Position numbers and translations under genes: made by a program. Below the pieces are notes generated by a model. The model did not search any database. It was given only the letters and a program-made list of their open reading frames with translations, and was not told where the DNA came from. A DNA stretch of 64,000 nucleotides from Citricoccus muralis (GTDB lineage Bacteria > Actinomycetota > Actinomycetes > Actinomycetales > Micrococcaceae), in contig NZ_CP121252.1 in assembly GCF_029637705.1 (NCBI RefSeq), positions 3,065,676 through 3,129,675 of the forward strand. The letters are read 5' to 3'. This document shows, piece after piece, positions 43,755 to 52,028 of the stretch (within the stretch, counting starts at the first letter, position 1; every line of letters starts with the position of its first letter).

Positions 43755-45452
43755 TCAGCTCAGCCCCGAGATCTGACCGTCGACGACGCTCATCCCGTCG
43801 GCGGCGGGACGGCGCGGCAGCCCGGGCATGGTGAGAATCTGCCCGGTCAGCGCCACCAGGAATCCCGCACCCGGACGCCGTCGCAGTTCCCGGATGCTCA
43901 CGGTGAAGCCCTCGGGCGCCCCCATCCGTGCAGGGTCATCGGAGAACGAGTACGGGGTTTTCGCCATGCACACTGGCACCCGGTCCTCACCCGCAGCTTC
44001 CAGGTCAGCCAGCTGCCGCGCCGCGAGCGCAGAGTATTCCACGCCGGCCCCACCGTAGATCTCGGTGACGATGCGCTCGATCCTCTCCCGCGCCCCGGTC
44101 TCGGGCGTGAACAGCCCCTCGGCGGTGCGCCCTTGCTCCAGGGCGGCGCGCACGTGCCCGGCGAGCTCCTCGGCCCCCGCCCCGCCGTGTGCCCACACCT
44201 CGGTTACCGCACAGGCCACGCCCTGGTCCCGGCACCAGTCCTGTAGCCAAGCCAGTTCGGCGTCGTCGTCCTGGGTGAAGCGGTTGATGGCCACCACCAC
44301 CGGCGCCCCGAAGCGTTGCATGTTTTCCACGTGGCGGCCGAGATTGACGACTCCGGCCTCCAGTGCGGCCAGGTGTTCCTCTAGGCCGGCCGTGCCCGGA
44401 TCGTTCAGCGTGGCCAATCCCATGCCCCCGTTGAATTTCAGCGCGCGCACGGTGGCCACCACCACGACGGCGTTGGGCATTGCGCCCGCGGTCGGCCCGG
44501 TGATCTGCATAAACTTCTCCGCGCCCAGATCCGCCCCGAACCCCGCTTCGGTGACGACGACGTCGGCGAGCCGGCGGGCGGTGTTCAGCGCGATGATGCT
44601 ATTCGCTCCATGCGCAATATTGGCAAACGGTCCGCCGTGCACCACCGCCGGGGTGGCCTCCAGGGTCTGCACCAGGTTCGGCAGCACCGCGTCTTTCAGC
44701 ACCACCGCCATAGCCCCCTGGGCGCCCTGCTCTCCCAGGTCGGCCACGGTGCGCTCCTCGCCGTCGTGGGTCCGCCCGATGATGATCCGACCCAGTCGCT
44801 CCGTGAGGTCCTCCAGGTCGGCGGCGAGGCAAAACGCCGCCATCGTTTCGGTGGCTACCGTGATTTCGAAACCGGTCTCGCGCGGCACTCCCGAGGCCCG
44901 ACCGCCCAGCCCGTTCACCACCTGGCGCAGGGAGCGGTCGTTCACGTCCAGGGCGCGGCGCAGGGTGATGGTGCGCGGATCCAGGTCGAGCTCGTTGCCG
45001 TGGTGGAGGTGATTGTCGATCAGCGCGCACAGCAGGTTGTGGGCGGAGGTGATGGCGTGAAAGTCCCCGGTGAAGTGCAGGTTGATCGCATCCATCGGGG
45101 CCACCTGCGCGCGCCCGCCACCGGTGGCCCCGCCCTTCATCCCGAACACCGGGCCCATCGAGGGTTCGCGCAGCGCCACCATGGCGTTGCTGCCGGTGCG
45201 GCGCAGCCCGTCGGCCAGGCCGATCGTCACGGTGGTCTTACCCTCGCCCGCCGGGGTGGGACTGATAGCGGTCACCAGCACCACGGAGGCCTCCGGCTCA
45301 TCCGACGCATCCAGCTCCCCCAGGCGCGCGACGTCGATTTTCGCCGCATGCCGACCATAGGGGATCAGGGCGTCCTGCGGAATTCCCGCCCGCTCGGCGA
45401 TCTCCGCCATGGATCGCAGGGTCACGGATGCCGCCATCTCTGCGTCACTCAT
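43755..45452 (-). CDS. fhs: Formate-tetrahydrofolate ligase
   Basis: 565 aa. The P-loop-type PTPAGEGKTTVTIGLADGL, the LREPSMGPVFGMKGGATGGG and the HFTGDFHAITSAHNLL stretches are hallmark segments. It makes 10-formyl-THF from formate and ATP for one-carbon metabolism. A TAGACT -10 lies 6 nt before the ATG, with no Shine-Dalgarno, so the mRNA is probably leaderless. Confidence 0.96.
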   Translation of the reverse strand: MSDAEMAASVTLRSMAEIAERAGIPQDALIPYGRHAAKIDVARLGELDASDEPEASVVLVTAISPTPAGEGKTTVTIGLADGLRRTGSNAMVALREPSMGPVFGMKGGATGGGRAQVAPMDAINLHFTGDFHAITSAHNLLCALIDNHLHHGNELDLDPRTITLRRALDVNDRSLRQVVNGLGGRASGVPRETGFEITVATETMAAFCLAADLEDLTERLGRIIIGRTHDGEERTVADLGEQGAQGAMAVVLKDAVLPNLVQTLEATPAVVHGGPFANIAHGANSIIALNTARRLADVVVTEAGFGADLGAEKFMQITGPTAGAMPNAVVVVATVRALKFNGGMGLATLNDPGTAGLEEHLAALEAGVVNLGRHVENMQRFGAPVVVAINRFTQDDDAELAWLQDWCRDQGVACAVTEVWAHGGAGAEELAGHVRAALEQGRTAEGLFTPETGARERIERIVTEIYGGAGVEYSALAARQLADLEAAGEDRVPVCMAKTPYSFSDDPARMGAPEGFTVSIRELRRRPGAGFLVALTGQILTMPGLPRRPAADGMSVVDGQISGLS

Positions 45453-45458
45453 GACGCC

Positions 45459-45464
45459 AGTCTA
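45459..45464 (-). promoter_or_regulatory. Likely leaderless -10 element (TAGACT) of fhs
   Basis: TAGACT on the minus strand, 6 nt before the ATG at 45452. Confidence 0.6.
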
Positions 45465-45494
45465 ACGCTCAGGCGCCTGCGGATGTGTCCGATC

Positions 45495-46022
45495 TCACGT
45501 GGGTGACTCGACGACGCCGGACGCCTCCGCACTGGCACGTTCCAGCGACCCCACCGGACGGCGCAACCGGCGCACGGTCGCCAGCAGCACCAGGGCCACC
45601 AGCACCGCCACCCCGAACACCACGGTGCCCACCGGCCAGCGCGCATAGGCCCGGGAGACCGCCTCGAACCCCACGAATCCGATGGTGGAGTAGATGGTCG
45701 CCCACGCCGCGCCGCCGACCACCAGTGCGGGTAAGTATCGCCAGGCCGACATCCGAGTGGCGCCCGCGCTGAGGTTAGCCAGGGTCTGGAACCCGATCGT
45801 CAGGAAACTCACCGCCACCACCGGGGCGCCCCAGCGGTTAATCCGGGCTTCGGCCGTGAGGTACGACGGCGAAGCGAGCAGCTTCTCGGCGCGCTCAAAC
45901 CGCGCGGCACCGCGGCGCACCAGCCGGCCCACCACGTAGGTCGCCCCGGCCCGGGCGAAAACAATGCAGAACAGCGCCAGCCATACCCAGACCAGCGGCA
46001 TGTTCCAATTCAAGGGGTTCAC
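45495..46022 (-). CDS. DedA/VTT-type membrane protein (short form)
   Basis: 175 aa, about four hydrophobic segments. The VTT-like core RWGAPVVAVSFLTIGFQTLANLSAGATRMSAWRYLPALVVGGAAWATIYSTIGF (split here over two membrane segments) matches DedA proteins, which move lipids or support membrane homeostasis. GTG 46022 follows TACCCT by 6 nt, a leaderless arrangement; ATG 46001 is a possible alternative. The C-terminus is hydrophilic and Arg/Ser-rich. Function is inferred from the domain only. Confidence 0.75.
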   Translation of the reverse strand: MNPLNWNMPLVWVWLALFCIVFARAGATYVVGRLVRRGAARFERAEKLLASPSYLTAEARINRWGAPVVAVSFLTIGFQTLANLSAGATRMSAWRYLPALVVGGAAWATIYSTIGFVGFEAVSRAYARWPVGTVVFGVAVLVALVLLATVRRLRRPVGSLERASAEASGVVESPT

Positions 46023-46028
46023 CTCTCC

Positions 46029-46034
46029 AGGGTA
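46029..46034 (-). promoter_or_regulatory. Likely leaderless -10 element (TACCCT) of the DedA gene
   Basis: TACCCT on the minus strand lies 6 nt before GTG 46022; the intervening GGAGAG touches the start codon, too near to act as a normal Shine-Dalgarno. Confidence 0.45.
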
Positions 46035-46090
46035 TCCGGCGACAGTCCTATGTGCCGAAATGAGCCGAGCCTGCCCTCACTCGGCCCGCC

Positions 46091-47389
46091 TCACTCCCGA
46101 CTCCACCGCTCACGCAACGTGGTCTCCCGGTATTCGCGCCGGAACCGACCCCGGCGCTGAAGTTCCGGCACCAGCTGCTCCACCACGTCCTCCAGCGACC
46201 CCGGCAGGGTAGGCGGCATCAGGTTGAACCCATCCGCCGCCCCGGAATCCACCCAGTTCAGCATCGTTTCAGCCACCTGCTCCGGGGTGCCTATCAGCGT
46301 GGCGTGCCCACCCCCGGCCGCCAGCAACCCCAACAGTTCGCGGACCGTGGGCTTCCGGGTCTCGATCATCCGCAGCACCGTGGCATAGCGCCCCACCGGC
46401 CCCGTGAATTCCTCCACGGGCGGCAGCTCCGGCACGGGCGCATCCAGCTCCCAGTCGGAGGCATCCTGACCCACAAAGAACGACAGCTGACGCAACGATT
46501 CCGCCACCGGCAGCAGCGCATCCAGTTCGGCCCGCCGCGCCCTGGCCTCCCGTTCGGTGGAGGCTACCTCGGTCACCAGGCCCGGCATCACGACGACGTC
46601 GTCCGGGTTCCGGCCTGCCGCGGCCACACGACGTCGCAGATCCGCCCGATACCGTCGGCCCGCCTGCGCATCCCACGCCACCGCGTAGATCCCCTCCGCG
46701 TAGCGTGCCGCCAGCGCGCGCCCCGGCTCCGAGGCCCCGGCCTGCAGCACCACCGGCCGCCCCTGCGGTGAACGCGGCACCGTCAGCGGCCCGGCCACCT
46801 CGAAGTAGCGTCCCCGGTGGTCCACCGGGTGAATTCGCGCGGCATCCAGGTAGGCTCCGTCCCGGTCCGCCCGCACCGCGCCGTCCTCCCAGGAGTCCCA
46901 CAATCCCTGCATGGCCACGATAAACTCCTCGGCCCGGGCGTACCGCTGTTCGCGCCCCGGCAGGCGGTCCATCCCGTGATTCCGGGCTTCGGCGTCCGTC
47001 ATCGACGTCACCACATTCACCCCCGCGCGCCCACCCGAGAGGTGGTCGAGGCTAGCGAGCATCCGCGCTGCCGGGAACGGCGTCCAGAAGGTGGAGGAGA
47101 TCGTTGCCACCAGCCCGATCCGCTCCGTCGCCCGGGCCACCGCCGCCAGCGTGGTCAGCGGATCGAAGTACCGCACCGGCGCACTGCCCGGCCCCAGCGC
47201 CTGCCCGTCGGCCAGAAAGAACGCGTCGAGGCAGCCGCGCTCGGCCAGCTGGGCCAGTTGCTCCCAATACTCGATGGCCCCGATCCGCTCGACAGCAGAA
47301 TCGGGAGCACGCCAGGCCGCCGCATGATGCCCGCATGCGGTAGCAAACAGGTTGAGGTGGATCTCGGAACGGGTGTGGACATGCGTCAT
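46091..47389 (-). CDS. LLM-class flavin-dependent monooxygenase (NtaA/SnaA/DszA type) under a TPP riboswitch
   Basis: 432 aa. Sequence marks of the subgroup are HLNLFATACGHHAAAWR, LAERGCLDAFFLADG, RATERIGLVATIS, FPAARMLASLDHLSGGRAGVNVVTS and VVLQAGASEPGRALAARYAEGIYAV. Such enzymes use FMNH2 from a separate reductase to oxidise small organic substrates. Its only visible control is a TPP riboswitch ending ~11 nt before the ATG. That places it in thiamine metabolism, for instance salvage or detoxification of a thiamine breakdown product. The substrate is unknown. Confidence 0.85.
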   Translation of the reverse strand: MTHVHTRSEIHLNLFATACGHHAAAWRAPDSAVERIGAIEYWEQLAQLAERGCLDAFFLADGQALGPGSAPVRYFDPLTTLAAVARATERIGLVATISSTFWTPFPAARMLASLDHLSGGRAGVNVVTSMTDAEARNHGMDRLPGREQRYARAEEFIVAMQGLWDSWEDGAVRADRDGAYLDAARIHPVDHRGRYFEVAGPLTVPRSPQGRPVVLQAGASEPGRALAARYAEGIYAVAWDAQAGRRYRADLRRRVAAAGRNPDDVVVMPGLVTEVASTEREARARRAELDALLPVAESLRQLSFFVGQDASDWELDAPVPELPPVEEFTGPVGRYATVLRMIETRKPTVRELLGLLAAGGGHATLIGTPEQVAETMLNWVDSGAADGFNLMPPTLPGSLEDVVEQLVPELQRRGRFRREYRETTLRERWSRE

Positions 47390-47399
47390 TAATCGACAA

Positions 47400-47490
47400 T
47401 CCCTTCGCCAGCATGATCTGGATCAGGTTCAACGGGTCTGTTCTCAGCCGCCGACTCGTTACGAACCAGGGGCACCCCGTGTCACGTTGT
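47400..47490 (-). ncRNA. TPP riboswitch directly upstream of the LLM monooxygenase
   Basis: Minus strand: GGGGTGCC, GGCTGAGAACAGACCCGTTG in order, GAACCTGATC and GGCGAAGGGA match the THI-box. The AAGGGA of the closing P1 strand is also the best Shine-Dalgarno for the ATG at 47389, about ten bases away. Ligand binding should thus mask the ribosome site directly (translational OFF switch). Confidence 0.93.
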
Positions 47491-47528
47491 ATAGGTGTTG
47501 ACGACTTTACGTCAGCTCCGCCGCCGCG

Positions 47529-47939
47529 TCACCTCTGCGGGGCAGTAGCGTCATACTCCTGCTGCGCGGCGATCACCTGGGGCAATTCGGCCTCGACGAC
47601 GGCGGTGAGCTCCGCCAGCGGCACCGCAACTTTCACGCCCAGCGGCGTCAGACCGTAGTCCACGTTCGGGGGAATGGTGCTGTGCACGGTGCGGACCACC
47701 ATCCCGTCGCGTTCCAACTGACCGAGGGTCTGAGAGAGCATTCGTTCGCTGACACCATCGATCCGGCGCCGAATCTCCCCGAACCGCATGGGTTCGCCGC
47801 TGAGCTTCAGCGCCACCATGATCAGCGATCCCCAGCGACCGGTGAGGTGCTGCAAGGCGGTGCGGGAAGTGCAGGCACTCGAGAAGACATCGGGCGCGAA
47901 GTCTTCCGCTTCTGCTTCGGCATCTGGATCGAACGTCAT
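47529..47939 (-). CDS. HxlR family transcriptional regulator (QorR/YodB-like)
   Basis: 136 aa. The winged helix is WGSLIMVALKLSGEPMRFGEIRRRIDGVSERMLSQTLGQLERDGMVVR with the family end DYGLTPLG. Cys23 (SSACTSR) sits where redox-sensing HxlR regulators carry their reactive cysteine. It is divergent from a QorB-like reductase gene, the known ytfH-ytfG (qorB) arrangement. TATACT lies 7 nt before its ATG. It probably represses both genes and releases on quinone or electrophile stress. Confidence 0.9.
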   Translation of the reverse strand: MTFDPDAEAEAEDFAPDVFSSACTSRTALQHLTGRWGSLIMVALKLSGEPMRFGEIRRRIDGVSERMLSQTLGQLERDGMVVRTVHSTIPPNVDYGLTPLGVKVAVPLAELTAVVEAELPQVIAAQQEYDATAPQR

Positions 47940-47946
47940 GCCTTCC

Positions 47947-47952
47947 AGTATA
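47947..47952 (-). promoter_or_regulatory. Likely -10 element (TATACT) of the HxlR gene
   Basis: TATACT on the minus strand, 7 nt before the ATG at 47939. GGAAGG lies in between but touches the start too closely for normal spacing. Confidence 0.5.
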
Positions 47953-47979
47953 CGCTTATGGTTAGTGCTGACTTTTCAG

Positions 47980-48008
47980 TTGCACTTACTTTAGGTAAGC
48001 GCTACAGT
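47980..48008 (+). promoter_or_regulatory. Sigma70-type promoter with a palindromic operator in the spacer, upstream of the QorB-like gene
   Basis: TTGCAC (47980-47985) and TACAGT (48003-48008) are separated by exactly 17 nt. The spacer contains the inverted repeat CTTACTTTAGGTAAG (47985-47999). This is an ideal site for the divergent HxlR regulator to block RNA polymerase. Confidence 0.75.
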
Positions 48009-48052
48009 GATTCCATCGCCGCCAACAGGCACCGACCGAAAGAAGGAACATC

Positions 48053-48901
48053 ATGCGCATTGCCGTCACCGGAGCCACCGGCCACCTGGGTGGTCTCATC
48101 ATCGAATCACTGCTGCAGCGCGGTGTGGCCGCGAGCGACCTGGTCGCCGTCGTCCGCTCTGCTGAGAAAGCGCAGCCCCTCTCTGATCAGGGGATTGCTC
48201 TTGGCGTAGCTTCCTACGAAGACGAAGCAGCCCTCACCGCCGCCCTGTCCGGCGTGGATCGCCTCGTCTTGGTGTCAGGCAGCGAGGTGGGTCAGCGCGT
48301 AGCTCAGCACACCAACATCATCAACGCTGCGAAGGCTGCTCACGTTTCCTTCATTGCCTACACGAGCCTGCTCAACCTGGACACCTCGGAGCTCGGCCTG
48401 GCGCCGGAGCACGCCGCCACCGAACAGCTGCTGGCCGACAGCGGCATCGACCACACGCGGCTGCGCAACGGCTGGTACTGGGAGAACTACGCCTCCGCTC
48501 TGGCTTCGGGCGAGGCTACCGGTAAGTTCTTCGGCGCCGCCGGCTCGGCGAAGGTGTCCGGGGCCGCGCGCCGCGACTATGCCGAGGCGGCTGCCGTCGT
48601 CGTCACCGGTGAAAATCACGCCGGCAAGGTCTACGAGCTGGCCGGTGCGCCCGCGCTCACCTACCCGGAAATCGCCGCTGCTGTGGGCGAGGTTCTGGGC
48701 AAGGAAGTGACCTACGAAAACCAGACCGTGGCCGAGTACCAGGCCACCCTGGAAGGCTTCGGCCTGCCGTCCGAGGTCGCTGCCATGTTTGCGAGCATGG
48801 ACCCGATCATCGAGCAGGGGGCGCTGTACTCCGAGAGCACGGATCTGCAGGACCTCATCGGTCGGCCCTCGACCTCTGCCGCCGAGGCGCTAAAGGCCTG
48901 A
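48053..48901 (+). CDS. NmrA/QorB-like NAD(P)H-binding oxidoreductase (quinone reductase type)
   Basis: 282 aa, preceded by AAAGAAGGAAC. The N-terminal atypical-SDR cofactor loop is IAVTGATGHLGGLIIESLL; SFIAYTSLLNLD, RNGWYWENYASAL and RDYAEAAAVVVTGENHAGKVYELAG follow the QorB pattern. QorB reduces quinones with NADPH. Divergent pairing with an HxlR regulator and the operator-containing promoter supports inducible quinone detoxification. Confidence 0.88.
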   Translation: MRIAVTGATGHLGGLIIESLLQRGVAASDLVAVVRSAEKAQPLSDQGIALGVASYEDEAALTAALSGVDRLVLVSGSEVGQRVAQHTNIINAAKAAHVSFIAYTSLLNLDTSELGLAPEHAATEQLLADSGIDHTRLRNGWYWENYASALASGEATGKFFGAAGSAKVSGAARRDYAEAAAVVVTGENHAGKVYELAGAPALTYPEIAAAVGEVLGKEVTYENQTVAEYQATLEGFGLPSEVAAMFASMDPIIEQGALYSESTDLQDLIGRPSTSAAEALKA

Positions 48902-49417
48902 AGAACTGAGGCTTTGACCAGCTGAAGGCCTGATCTCGAGGGGTCGGCGGTGCGGTTATCCACAGATGACCGCAGCGCTGGCCCCTTTCTCTTTCTCCTC
49001 GGCCATGCTGGAACGCATGCCGTTGCCGCCCGAACCGCCGTCCGCCCTCGCATCGGTGCTGCATCATGCCCGGACGACTGGTACCCGCGGCCACCTGGGA
49101 AAAACTGCGCATCGCCGCGGTGTCCTTTTCGTTGAGTCGCAACAAGCCTGTGGTTTCCTGTGGACACACGGCCCTAGACCTGTATGGCATTCCCGTGATT
49201 CCGGCTCCCACTTCGCTTCCGGCCCGGGCTTCGTCAGTAGGGCGAGACCACAACGAATTCCCGATAGGTCGCGTCGATTTCTGGTGGGCAAAGGCAAGGA
49301 TCGCGGGTGAGTGCGATGGACATGGTCGGACCTCAACGATCCAGCGAAATTTGCCCGGATTCTCGCTCACCATGGAGTGCCGCGGGCCACAAGACAACCT
49401 CAACAAGCCGGGACAGG
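48902..49417. other. 516-bp gap between the QorB-like gene and cca
   Basis: No intact gene is seen. It contains a single perfect DnaA box, TTATCCACA, at 48956-48964, and a degenerate DUF559/AbiEi-like remnant from 49066. Possible small frames here lack ribosome sites. Confidence 0.5.
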
Positions 49418-49425
49418 TCAGTCAT
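49066..49425 (+). pseudogene. Degenerate AbiEi/DUF559-like (endonuclease-domain) gene remnant
   Basis: The frame from ATG 49066 reads RNKPVVSCGHTALDLYGIPV, then RVDFWWAKARIAGECDGHGRT, resembling the shelter-of-alleles segment and the DFxWxxxxLxxExDG core of DUF559/AbiEi-type proteins. The normal intervening and C-terminal parts are absent and the frame continues into antisense of cca. It looks like a decayed gene with internal deletion. The similarity is weak and based on a few motifs. Confidence 0.4.
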
Positions 49426-50917
49426 CCGAGTCGGACGACTTGGAAGCACTGGGATGCTCGGGCTGTTCGGCCCACCACCGCAGCACCTCGGCCTTCGCGG
49501 TCTCTTCATCATGCGGGCCATCGTCGAGCCGCCACTCCAACAGGTGCTTGTACGCTCGCCCGACCAAGGGTCCCGGCGAGATGCCGAGCAGCTCCATGAC
49601 CTGCTTGCCGTCGAGGTCCGGCCGAATCGCATCCAACTCTTCGCGCTCGAGCAGCTCGGCAATCCGCTGTTCCAGGTCGTCGTAAGCATGGGCCAGTCGC
49701 TCCGCTTTACGCCGATTCCGGGTGGTCACGTCAGAGCGGGTCAGGGCGTGTAGCCGTTGCAGCTGGTCGCCAGCATCGGTCACGTAGCGACGCACCGCCG
49801 AATCCGACCAACCGGCGTCGCCATACCCGTAGAACCGCATGTGCAGTTCCACCAGGGTGGCCACCGCCTTGATGGTGTCGTTGTCGAACTTGAGCGCCCG
49901 CATGCGCTTCCGCACGAGCTTGGCTCCCACGACGTCGTGGTGCCGGAAACTCACCGCGCCCGAACGCTCGAAGCGTCGCGTCGCCGGCTTGCCCACGTCA
50001 TGCATCAACGCTGCAAAACGCAACACGAAATCCGGGGCCTCCACATAGTCGGCCTCATGGTCCAACGCCTGCTCGAGCACCGTCAGTGAGTGGTTGTACA
50101 CGTCTTTGTGTCGGTGGTGCTCGTCGGTTTCCAACTGCAGCGCCGGCACCTCGGGTAGCACCTGATCAGCCAGTCCAGTGCGCACCAGCAGGTCGATTCC
50201 CGCCCGCGGCTGATCCGCCAGGATCAACTTCACCAGCTCCTCGCGCACCCGCTCCGCCGAAATAATGTCGATCCGCTGAGCCATCGCGATCATCGCCTGA
50301 ACCACCGTGTCGTTCACGGCGAATCCGAGCTGGGCAGCGAAGCGTGCCGCCCGCATCATCCGTAGCGGGTCATCGGAAAAGGAATCCTCCGGTGCCCCTG
50401 GCGTGCGCAACATCCCAGCGGCAAGGTCGCGCATCCCGCCGAACGGATCCACCAGCTCCAGGTCGGGCAACCGCAACGCCATCGCGTTCACGGTGAAGTC
50501 ACGCCGGAACAGGTCATCGTTCAGTTCGGTACCGAAAGCCACCACGGGTTTCCGCGATTCGGGATCGTACTGCTCCGCACGATAGGTGGTGACCTCCAGC
50601 TGCCACTCGCCCTTCTTGAACCCGATGGTCCCAAACCGGGCCCCGATGTCCCACACCGCATCGGCCCATTCGGCCACCACGGTCTGGGTCTGCTCCGGTA
50701 GCGCATTAGTGGTGAAGTCTAAATCCACCACGCCCCGACCCAAGAAAAGATCGCGCACCGGCCCGCCCACCAGCGACAGCTCGTAGCCGGCTTCGGCAAA
50801 AAGCCCGCCCAGTTCTAGGGCAACGTCAGGTAGCACGGCATCATCAGGGAAACCGGTCGGCAGGCTCGCCGAGGGGGCGCGTTCGGGCGCGACGGAGTCA
50901 GCATGGGGTTCAGTCAT
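49418..50917 (-). CDS. cca: CCA tRNA nucleotidyltransferase
   Basis: 499 aa. The nucleotidyltransferase head has LVGGPVRDLFLGRGVVDLDFTTNA, RRDFTVNAMALRLPDLELVDPFGG and DPLRMMRAARFAAQLGF. The HD-domain segment is HRHKDVYNHSLTVLEQALDH with FAALMHDVGKPATR. It adds or repairs the 3' CCA of tRNA. It is divergent from the NUDIX gene, the usual actinobacterial arrangement next to murJ. Confidence 0.95.
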   Translation of the reverse strand: MTEPHADSVAPERAPSASLPTGFPDDAVLPDVALELGGLFAEAGYELSLVGGPVRDLFLGRGVVDLDFTTNALPEQTQTVVAEWADAVWDIGARFGTIGFKKGEWQLEVTTYRAEQYDPESRKPVVAFGTELNDDLFRRDFTVNAMALRLPDLELVDPFGGMRDLAAGMLRTPGAPEDSFSDDPLRMMRAARFAAQLGFAVNDTVVQAMIAMAQRIDIISAERVREELVKLILADQPRAGIDLLVRTGLADQVLPEVPALQLETDEHHRHKDVYNHSLTVLEQALDHEADYVEAPDFVLRFAALMHDVGKPATRRFERSGAVSFRHHDVVGAKLVRKRMRALKFDNDTIKAVATLVELHMRFYGYGDAGWSDSAVRRYVTDAGDQLQRLHALTRSDVTTRNRRKAERLAHAYDDLEQRIAELLEREELDAIRPDLDGKQVMELLGISPGPLVGRAYKHLLEWRLDDGPHDEETAKAEVLRWWAEQPEHPSASKSSDSDD

Positions 50918-50986
50918 GATGTGTTAAAGGGTGCCATACCCGAGACCCCTGACCGTGCGATGAGATGCGATCCGCGTCTGTCCCGA

Positions 50987-50992
50987 TAGAGT
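50987..50992 (+). promoter_or_regulatory. Likely leaderless -10 element (TAGAGT) of the NUDIX gene
   Basis: TAGAGT, then GGAAGGT (7 nt), then ATG 51000. GGAAGG ends one base before the start, too near to be a normal Shine-Dalgarno. Confidence 0.5.
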
Positions 50993-50999
50993 GGAAGGT

Positions 51000-52028
51000 A
51001 TGTCCCAGGACCGACACGACGATCGAGTGAGGCCGCTGACCCCGTCAGCGGCCCGCCGTTCTGCGCGTGATCGCGGTTCCCGGGGCACCGAGTCTGACTC
51101 GGGTTACCGCCCGCGTTACACCTCCGCATCATCACGCCGCATCAATGCGGTGGAATCCGGTGGATCCATGGCGCTACCCACCGTCGAGGAAGTCTCCGCC
51201 GGCGGCATGGTGGTCCGTGAGGTTGAAGGCCGACACCAGGTCGCCATCATCGCCCGCTACAACCGGGGCGGACGCCTCGAATGGGTGCTGCCCAAGGGTC
51301 ACCCCGAAGGCGAAGAGGAACACCACGAAGCCGCCGTACGCGAAGTGGAAGAAGAGACCGGTATCGCCGGCACCGTGCTCACCACCCTGGGCAGCATCGA
51401 CTACTGGTTCACCGTGCCCTCACACCGCGTCCACAAAACCGTCCATCACTATTTGCTGCGCGCCACCGGCGGCGAGCTCACCATCGAGAACGACCCCGAC
51501 CAAGAAGCGGTCGACGTCGCCTGGGTGGAGCTAGACCGTCTGGCCTCCCGCCTGACTTTCCTCAACGAGCGCCGCATCGTGGAGGCCGCCCGCGAGCTGA
51601 TGCACGAGTTTTTCAACACCCCCCGGCTGACCGTGCGCCGCGGCTACACGACCCGACGGATCACCGGCCTCGCCCAGCAGATCGCCCCCGGCGAGCGCCC
51701 GGTCCCCACCGTGTTGCGCACCGTGCGCCGCGTCCCCAAGCCCTCGGACCTCTCCGCCACCAGTTCCTCCACCACGAGCGCTAGCCCCGCAGCCGCGCCC
51801 GCCCCGAAACGCGCCCCCAGCCCAGCTGACCTCGCGCGCTTGGCACAGCGTGGCAAATCGCCCCGGCCCACCGAGTCCACCGAATCGGGCACCACGTCTG
51901 GTTCCCCGCAAGGACCCACGACGACGAACGGCGACGGCGCCCCGCAGCGCCCCGCCGCCGAACCCGCCCCCCGGCCCAAGCCGGGACCGCCCAAACCCGG
52001 ACCTCATCTGGGGAGACGCACTCCGTGA
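51000..52028 (+). CDS. NUDIX hydrolase with long disordered C-terminal tail
   Basis: 342 aa from ATG 51000; ATG 51168 (MALPTVEEVSAGG) is a possible shorter start where family similarity begins. The Nudix box GHPEGEEEHHEAAVREVEEETG is intact, given here as GHPEGE and REVEEETG. After residue ~230 the protein is Pro/Ala/Ser/Arg-rich and probably disordered. The substrate could be a nucleoside diphosphate derivative. The stop overlaps the murJ GTG (GTGA), so the two are coupled. Confidence 0.88.
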   Translation: MSQDRHDDRVRPLTPSAARRSARDRGSRGTESDSGYRPRYTSASSRRINAVESGGSMALPTVEEVSAGGMVVREVEGRHQVAIIARYNRGGRLEWVLPKGHPEGEEEHHEAAVREVEEETGIAGTVLTTLGSIDYWFTVPSHRVHKTVHHYLLRATGGELTIENDPDQEAVDVAWVELDRLASRLTFLNERRIVEAARELMHEFFNTPRLTVRRGYTTRRITGLAQQIAPGERPVPTVLRTVRRVPKPSDLSATSSSTTSASPAAAPAPKRAPSPADLARLAQRGKSPRPTESTESGTTSGSPQGPTTTNGDGAPQRPAAEPAPRPKPGPPKPGPHLGRRTP

